The translations under genes were made by a program, and so were the position numbers. From contig CM068543.1 of assembly GCA_035048495.1 (NCBI GenBank), positions 32,923,096 to 32,987,095 of the forward strand: 64,000 nt of DNA. Reading direction: 5' to 3'. This DNA is from Euptelea pleiosperma. Taxonomy: Eukaryota; Streptophyta; Magnoliopsida; Ranunculales; Eupteleaceae. The notes below the pieces were generated by a model. It was not told the DNA's origin. It searched no databases and worked only from the letters and a program-made list of their open reading frames with translations. Each line of letters begins with the position of its first letter. Position 1 is the first letter of the stretch. Positions 23,001 to 32,000 of this stretch are shown piece after piece.

Positions 23001-26000
23001 AAGAAAACAACCAAAATGCCACACTGTTCAAAAGTGGATAAAACCAAGTGTAACGAGTATGATCATCAATACATATCAAGTGCATACATTAACATCATTG
23101 AGAAAACAAATGAAGAAGCAATAACTAGTATGAGAAACATTGGTGGTGAGACAAGTGAGTTTCTAATTATGGGGGATCTAAGCCATGTGTGGACCCCAAG
23201 TCCATATCTTTTCGCACCACATGTATGAATTAATTGCTCATACTGAATGGGAGGTCTAGTGGTGTATGTTATTTGCAGATGACACAATGTTGGTTGATGA
23301 GACTAAAAGGAAGTAAATGAAAAAATAGAACTATGGAGGGGTACCTCAGAAACCAATGGTTCTGAAATAAGTTGACCAAGATCAAGCAAGTTTAGTAAGG
23401 AATGAGGCATTTGTTAAGATTGATGGATAAATAAGAAATGCCGAAAGCAACCAATTCTATTATTTAGGTTCAATTATCCATGAGATCGGAAGTGGGACGC
23501 ACTTTCTAAGTGCCTGTGACGATTCATATCGATTGAACCAAAGAAAAAAAATTAATAATAGTAATAACTGACTATGCTGTATGGATCAGAATGTTGGCAA
23601 TCAAGAAACATGTTCATAGAAAAATTATAGCAGAGATGGGGATGTTGAGATGGATGAGTTGAAAGCTATAATGGACAAGATTAGAAATGAGCACATCCGA
23701 AGGAATCTAGAAGTAGCCCCAATAGGAGATAAAATAAAGGAAAGTCAGTTGAGATGGTTTGAGCATGTACGATGAAGATTAATGGCAGCGCCACTAAGAA
23801 GGAGCACTTTGGTGCAGGTAGAAGACCCTAAAAGGATGAGAAGAAGGCCAAAAAGATCGTGGATTAAGATAATAAGAAAAGATCTAAAGATACCAAGATT
23901 TTTGAAGTTTGATTTCGTGGTCACCCTAAAGTGAAAATATTTTTATCAAAGTGAAAATAACATAAAATTCTCGGACACTATTGAACATAACAGAATCATG
24001 AAAAACTATAGGAAACATGCATTGATCTTATAGGAAATAATAAAATAAGCATGAACACACACTCAAAACGTATCACAATACAATAAACAACTATATCATG
24101 TAAAATCAGCAAGATTAATAGCGTTTGGAAAATGCTGTAAATATTTGAGAGTCAAGAATCCAAGAATCAAACTTCACATTTCAATGTTCATAATCATGAA
24201 ATTTTGGTGCATAAAACCAAAAAAAAACTGCTTTACGGCCTAAGGAGATCATAACACATGGACCTACTCACGTACAGGCTACAACACATAGGTCTCCTTT
24301 TTTCTACTTTTTCGTTTTATAACTAAAATAAGGTTCTTGATTTTTTTTAAAAAAATTTTAATTACAAAAATTAGTTTATGTAATTAACCCATCAGAGTTC
24401 ATGTACTAATTATTTAAAACTATATAAAATGGGATCCCCATTACATGTCTTATTTACTAATGATTTATTAACCTACATACGTTATTCATAATTATAAATA
24501 TTTCTCATGATATTTTTAAATAAAAATTTATAATTATATATTTTGTGGAAATTCAAAATTCTAGTAATGTTTCATTTCAGTCCCATGGAAATAGAAATAT
24601 TTTGGTGTATTTCGCAGAAATATGTGAATTTAATACCAAGGATGACAATCTAACAAAAGATATTGGCCCAAACAAAATTGAATGGAGGAATTGTACTTGT
24701 TAGAGTTCTTAGTTTATTTAGTTATATTTATGTTATGTAGAATGAGCTTTATGTAGAGTGTTGGGCCCAAATGCTCTATTAATGTAAGTGGACCCACACC
24801 ACTTAAGTGGAAGATACAAATAACATAATGAGGAGGCCAAACAACCTCAGTTTGTCTTCTCTTCTCTTCTCCTCTCTAACCCCTAGATTATTCTTCACAT
24901 GGTATCAGTGCGGGAGGTCTTGGGTTCAATCCCCAAGGGGCATGTGCCCTGTGTGTCCCACACGTGCAGGGGGTGTTGTTCCGCGTGTGCGTTGGACTCG
25001 TGCGATCCATTTGTTTGCTAGGGATCCTTTGATATACATTGTTACGCCTCCCTTTAACAGCTTAAGCTTTTAGTGTAAAGTTGGTGAAAAGTTCCTAAGG
25101 TTTTGATACAAACAAAACTTTAGAAATCGTTTATTTGAGGTTATCTACATCTAGATATGTATCTAGGGTGTGTTGGTGTTTGTTGTTTGTGTTTTTGAAG
25201 GTTGAGGAGCTTCTAAAAGTTTGAAACCCTAAGGTGCAGGTTTCAGTTTTTCGCTCGTCGGAAGAAATTTCTAGGATTTTTGTGTTTCTCCAAGATTTAA
25301 AGGTGAGGTGTTCTCCTACCCTCATCGCCCCCCTAAATTGATTTTAGGAGTTGTTTGAAGTTGGTTTGGGAATTTTCTGACGCTTCGAGCAGAAGTTTAT
25401 CTTTTCACACCATATCTCTCTCCCAAAGCTCTAGAGGTTGTTTGAAGTTGGTTTGTGGATTTTCTAATATCACGTTTGAAAGTTGCATTTTTTTCGTCCT
25501 CCGGGTGGCCAATTCGAACACTTCATGTGTATCTAGTGATGGAAAGTCTCCTACTTGGGATGGTATTGGTGCTCAGATTACGTTTGTGAAGTTAAATGGC
25601 ACCAATTACCTTCCATGGTCTCAGTCTGTTGAGGTTTTTTGTGTGCCAAAAAGAAATCGAAATTTCTCGTTGAAGATACACCACCGGTAAATGATAAGTA
25701 TGAAGATTAACAAAGTGAGAACTCCATGGTTATGACGTGGTTATGAAACAGCATGGAGCTGCCAATCTCATCTAATGTCATCTATCTTGATACTGCCAAA
25801 TAAATTGGGCCGCAGTTCGAGAGATGTACACTCAGGAAGGAATGTCTCCCAAATTTATAACTTGTTTGAGTCTATATTCACTACATAGTAGAGAGATAAA
25901 TCCCTCAGTAAGTATTATAGTTCACTCCGGGGTATGTGGGAGCAACTTCAGCAGTATCAACCCCTGACCACTGATCTGGAGCAGCAGCAACGACAGCGGG

Positions 26001-29000
26001 AAGAATTTCAAGTTGCCTAGTTCTTGTACAACTTGAATCCTGACTACAATTTGATTAAAGGGCGGATTTTGGCCACTGAGTCTCCTCCAACTACAGTCAA
26101 TGCCTTCTCTCCTCACCAACATACCTCCCTTGGAAATGTGACTACTTCTTCTCCCAAAGAATCTCCATCATTGGTTTCGAGTGGTGTTCATGAGCCTTCC
26201 CGTAGTCGTGGGGGTCGATGTTGTGGTGGTTCTAGTGGTCGTGGTATTCGTGGTGATCATGGTGGTCGTGGTGGTGAGATGAAGTATACGTATAGTGGCT
26301 ACTCCAAACATATAGAGCAATATTGTTGAGATAAGTGGGGCAAGCCTGCTTGGGCCAATCGAGCATCTGATGAGTCTTCTCAAACACCTACAGATCCACC
26401 CTCTTAAGCACCCACTAGTGTTGTTCTTTCTGAGTATACTGCTCAACTTGGCAAGATCCTTCAGAGGCTGAATTCGTTGACAGCCAGTTCTTCGCAGCTT
26501 ACAACCGCTATGGCTAATGCAAGTAATTCTGCATGTTTGGCCCCCAAATCTCCTTCCTCCTAGGTCATCTATTCCGGGGCGAGTGCTCCTATGTCTAGTA
26601 TACCCTCCATCTTTTCTAATTTTCAGTCCATTAGATCTCATATTGATTTAGCTAATGGGTCCACTAAGGTGATATTCACCTTCATCTGTTTCTTTATCAT
26701 CCACTTTATTTGTTCCTAACTTTTTATTTAATTTGTTATCATTAGTCAACTCATTAAATCATTACAGTGCTTCGTCACCTTTTCTCCTACTTGTGTTTTT
26801 CATGATCTCAAGACGAAGAAGGTGATTGGTTTGGGGCATGAGGACGGTTTATATTATCTTAGTCTTGATGCACTTGCCTCTGCGATGAGTACAATCATTT
26901 CGCCACTTTAGTGGCATTTTCGTTTAGGTGATCTTTCTTTGTCTAATTTACGTCGTGTCATACATAAATTGAGTCCAGTGTCTGTTTTAGAATGTGAAGC
27001 TTGTCAATTAGGTATGCATCACGTAGCTCTTTACCGTGTCATGTTGAGAGTCGTAAGTCTAGACCTTTTGATGTAATCCACACAGAAATTTGGGGTCTTT
27101 CAAAATAAAAAGTTTATCTGATTTTCATTATTTTGTTGTGTTTATGGATAATTTTTCTAGAATGACATTGCTATTTTGTTAAAAGATCCTTCCTAATTAC
27201 CCCGTGTTCTTACCACGTTTTATAATGAGATATATGTTCAATTTGGCCAGCCTATTAAAATCATTTGTTTTGATACTGCTCTTAAATAAATGCAAGCCTC
27301 TATCCAAACCTTTTGTTCTGATCGCGGCGTGAACATCAGAATTCCTATACTCATACTTCCCAAAAAGATGGTGTTGTGGAGCGTAAACACCGTCATCTGT
27401 TGGATGTTGCCCGTACGCTTATGTTTCATATGCATGTCCCGAAGCCTTATTGGGGTGATGTCCTCACTACCTGTCACCTTATTAACCGTATGCCATCATC
27501 AATTCTAGATGGTCGTTCCCCCCTATCCTTGTTATATCTAAATGTCAATCCTTTTAATGTGCCTTCTCAAGTGTTTGGTTGTATGTCTTTTGTTCATTTT
27601 CTTGATCCTGGTCATGACAAGCTTTCTCTTTGATCTGTTCAGTGTATCTTTCTAGGCTACTCTCGTACTCAAAGGGTACCGTTGTTATTTTCAAGCATCT
27701 TGTCGTTATTACGCCAATGTTGATATCACATTTTTTTAATCTACTCCTTTTTCGTCTCTTGGGCAGTCCTATGATTCGGATCGTGTCTCTCTGTCAAGGG
27801 GACTTACCCAATTCAGTCCCTACTCCTGTTACACCAATCATTCCCCCAGATGCTTCCATAGAAGCTCTGTTCAGTGTTTACGAGCGTACCAAATGGCTTG
27901 CACTTGTGCCTTATGGGCAAGGTCTATCTCATGCTACTCCAACCCCTGACCAAGCATCTTCTCTTGAGGTTCCTGCTCTTGATCTCTCTCTTGTTTCCAC
28001 TGCGGAGTTACCAATCGCCTTAAGGAAACGTACTCGCACGTGCATTAAACATCTTGATGCAGGACGAATGTGATTGCCTCAAACTAAAGGCCAGGATTAA
28101 CATAAAGTTATTAAGAACAATAAAAATAATAAATTCACATGCTAATCACACGCAAATGGGTATAAACCAGTGGTAAGGGTCGCTAGGGTTTCAATAGGAA
28201 TTAGTGGAACATCGGGTTTTCGGGTGGAGAAAGGGTTGCAAGCCAGAAACCGCAGGCTTTAATAAGGGCTTACAGTGCTGACCTAGAGGTTGCAGGTGTG
28301 GGGAGATGGTATTATAGGATTTTAGGGTTATGGAAGCAAGAGGGAAGGATTAGGGTTAGGTATAGAAGCAAGGAGAGCCAACACCAGCTGGTGCCGCAGG
28401 CTCCTAAGAGGATAGGAGTAAATGCCGCAAGGCTGTAGATGTAGTTTGGGGAGGTTGCTGCAGGTTCTGGTAGGGTGCAGTGTAATTGGCTCGGATTTGG
28501 GGAAGTTTCGGGTTAATGGAAGGTGGAGGCTGCTGGTTTAAGGTGTATGGAGGTGACGGTTATAGATTTGGGATAGAGTTTGATGGAAAACCCTGAATAG
28601 TGGTTCGGCTAGGGTTTTACAGGGTATGGGAATGGCGGTTGCAGACTTGGGACTGATGGGGTTGGTGGCATGCAAGTTTAGGGGTTGAAAGGATTAACGG
28701 TTGGAGAGTTTTGGCACATAGAGGTGATGGCAGCAGTTTATGGGGGTTATAAGGGTGGCGGCTGCAACATTAGGGTTTGAGAACCCAAGAGGAGACCACC
28801 ATGAGAGTTTGGCCATGTATACAGCAGTGTATGGTGGCAGCAAGCCTCGAAATCAATCAAGGAAGAGTTTCTTAGATCGACTTCAGCACTTGTTAGAGTT
28901 TGGTTGCAAACTATGAAGATCAAAAATAGAAACGAGAAAGATTCAAGAGAAATACCTGAAAAAATACGTGGGAATCACTCCCTTGGCTTCACACCAAACC

Positions 29001-32000
29001 TATCTCAAGGAGGTACTCAAAAGCATCTTTAACCTTCACTCATGTGGACTACATCCCTGGACAAGATTCTGACGGTTGACCATCTGATTGCTAGGAGGGT
29101 TATTATTGTCAATCATTAATCGATGTGTAAGCAGAGCAGAGAGTCGGTAAACCATCTCCTGATTCATTGCAAAGTGGTTACGCAGTGTGGTCGACCTTCC
29201 TTTCGGATTTCAAGATGAGTTGGGTGTTACCCCAAACGCTTTCGATCTTGTTTCTAGTTGGCGCACTTTAGCGTTTTCCATTAGAAGAAGGGTGATATGG
29301 CGGCTACTTCCTTTTTGCCATTTGTTGGGGCATCTGGAGAGAGAGGAATCTCAAAGTGTTCGTAGGGAAGGAGGAAAATCTGTAAAACATCATTCTCAAT
29401 ATCAAGGGATTGATGTTTTTTCGGTCCAAAATTTTTGCCGAGTGCCATGGGTTGTTCTTTAAAGATTTTGTCTTTCAGTGGGATCTTTTGTGTTCTAAAG
29501 AGGGGTCTTAATGCACGACCGGAATTAGCTCTTCTTGGTTTCTTGATCCTTTTTGCTTTCTACGTTAAGGATGCTATGATTAAATGGTCATCTCGACCTC
29601 TAAACAATCCTAATGTAATCTATTGACTTTTCGGCCCTTTATAAAATTTTATACTTATAAAAAAAAAGTCATGCTCTAAATCCATCTCCCCTCTGATGCT
29701 CCATGAAAGGTCACCACGCTATGCCCAAATCATCAACCCACAATGAGTGTGGGGACTTCATCTTCTTTTTGACTTCCACTGGTTTGGGCACGTTTGGTCA
29801 TCAAAGGGTATACTCAGACATTTGGAGTGAATTATTTTGAGACTCTCACTAGTGACTCGGCTGAATTCTGTTAGAGTTCTACTATCTTTGGCAGTATGTT
29901 ATTACTGACCTTTATATCAGCTAGATATAAAGAATGTCTTCTTGCATGGGGACTTGTAGGAAGAGGTTTATATGGAGCAACCGCCTGGGTATGTTCCTTC
30001 TAGTCATACTAAGTTGGTATATCACTTGCAGAAAGCTATTTATGGTTTGAAGCAGTCGCCTAGAACATGGTTCGATAAGTTCAGTTCTGTCGTGCTAGGT
30101 TATGGTTTTATACACTCCACTTCCGATCATTTAGTTTTTGTCAAACGGTCTTCTGTCTGTGTTATTGTTCTGATTGTGTATATCGATGACATCATTATCA
30201 TAGGAAGTGACTCTAGTGGTATTTCAAACTTGAAGGTCCATTTGTCTAAGTAGTTTCATATTAAGAATTTTGGTCTCCTCCGCTACTTTCTTGGTATCGA
30301 GGTTGCTTGTTCCAAGACCACTATAACACTATTAACCTTTTTCAGCGCAAGTATGTGTTGGACCTCTTATATAAGATAGGCACGCAAGGCGCCGAGCCTA
30401 TTGATGCTCCTTGGATCCTACTGTTAAGCTTGATGCTAGACAGAAAGAGGTTTATGTTGATGTTGGTCGTTACCATCGGTTCGTTGGGAAGCTGATTTTA
30501 TTGTTACTTGTCCAGATGTCACCTTTGTTTTTGGCGTAATTAGTCAATTTATGCATGCACCACGACAACCACGTTGGGATGTGTTAGTTATTATTGTTAA
30601 TGTAATTAATGTATTAGCCTAAGGACATTGTGGGGGTCACAAGCCGAAGGCCACCGGGGGTTCGAGGACCTGGCCGCCGTACATCCTCCTTATGTTTCTT
30701 AGGGTTGGTAATTTTGTTCTTATTGTTTTATGTTATATATATATTAGGGGACGTATGGAGAGAATGTTATGTTGCTCCATATGATTCCCTCTTTCTCCCC
30801 AATCATGTTACCTCATCCATAATTTCATACTTCCAACTTTCTCAGTCCATTAAGACAAAAACAAAACTTAAGAGTGTAACAGCCACTCTAATCCAATGAT
30901 TTTAAACGCAAACGCCTGGGGCAAAGCGCTTCAATGGCCTGAAGTGTGAGGTATAATCCTCACGAACATGCCTTTTTAAATAACCATTGAAAAATAATAA
31001 ATAAATAATAGGATAATTCAATAAAAAGATAAATTTAGTTAAATTTGTGAAAAAATAACATTAACCTATTTCATGTGGAGAAAGATATGTTTTTGTTGCT
31101 TTTATTTAAGCTAGAATAGCTTATTATTATTATTATTTTTAAGGTAAGTTGCCCCCCACTAACATGCATGTGAGGAGCAAGCTTCGGCATTAAAAAAGGT
31201 GTAAAAGGCGTGATGCGTAAGCGTTTTTAAAGCCTCAATAGACAAGGCGTAAGCTTCATAAGCTTTTAAGCCTTTTTAATAAGCCTTAGGGCGTTTCGGG
31301 AAAGCCTTGCCTTGAGGCGAGCCTCAAGGCGTAAGCCTCAAAAGCCTTTTAAGACATTGCACCGTAGAACTATCCAATAACTTGATAAATATAAGTAGAT
31401 ATATAAAAGGGAAGATTATCAAATAACTATGTGTGTTTAACAACTTAATAAAGTAGTGCATGGAGGATGGAACACACCAGCCCTCTTTTACAAATCATGC
31501 AACCATTAGAAAATCAATAAAATAAGGGGTGACACTATCGTACTTGTCAAGTGTGTTAGGACATGTCTACATGCGTATCCATATCACTACGTGTCAACAT
31601 GGTAAAAATCCTAAAAGTGCCGTGTTGTTTTTACTTAGTTGATCAGACATTTTTTAATTAAAAATGTGATTTTTATTTTGGGTTAGGGTTTGGTGAGTTG
31701 AGTTGAGTTCATACGACGGAACATATTAAACATGCTAAGAAAAGAAACATAAAAGTTATTCTTTAATGTCTAATTTGGGGGAATCACATCACTTGGCAAG
31801 AATCTTATGATTGACATGGAGATCAAAAAGTCAAGAAATTTACTTGGCCAATATTTGGTCCAACCTCATTTATGGTGGTCTATTCATCAAAAGTCAGAGT
31901 CAGTAAATCTGACTATTTCAACATTTCTCTATCAATCATCATAAATGTTTCCGTACTCCAAAGTAAATTATCTATCATCACCACCAACTCTATATTCTTA

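Noticed and set aside
24912..24945. tRNA-like GGGTTCAATCCCC after the Copia primer site
   Set aside because: A B-box-like word without an A-box or acceptor stem. Best explained as retroelement leader.
26168..26641. 157-codon minus-strand frame
   Set aside because: Antisense shadow of the Copia gag Gly/Arg-rich region (Thr-rich repeat), no independent support.
30586..30892. 3' LTR of the intron-4 Copia element
   Set aside because: Shares only the opening TGTTAG with the 5' LTR candidate. The bodies do not align, so I did not call an LTR pair.
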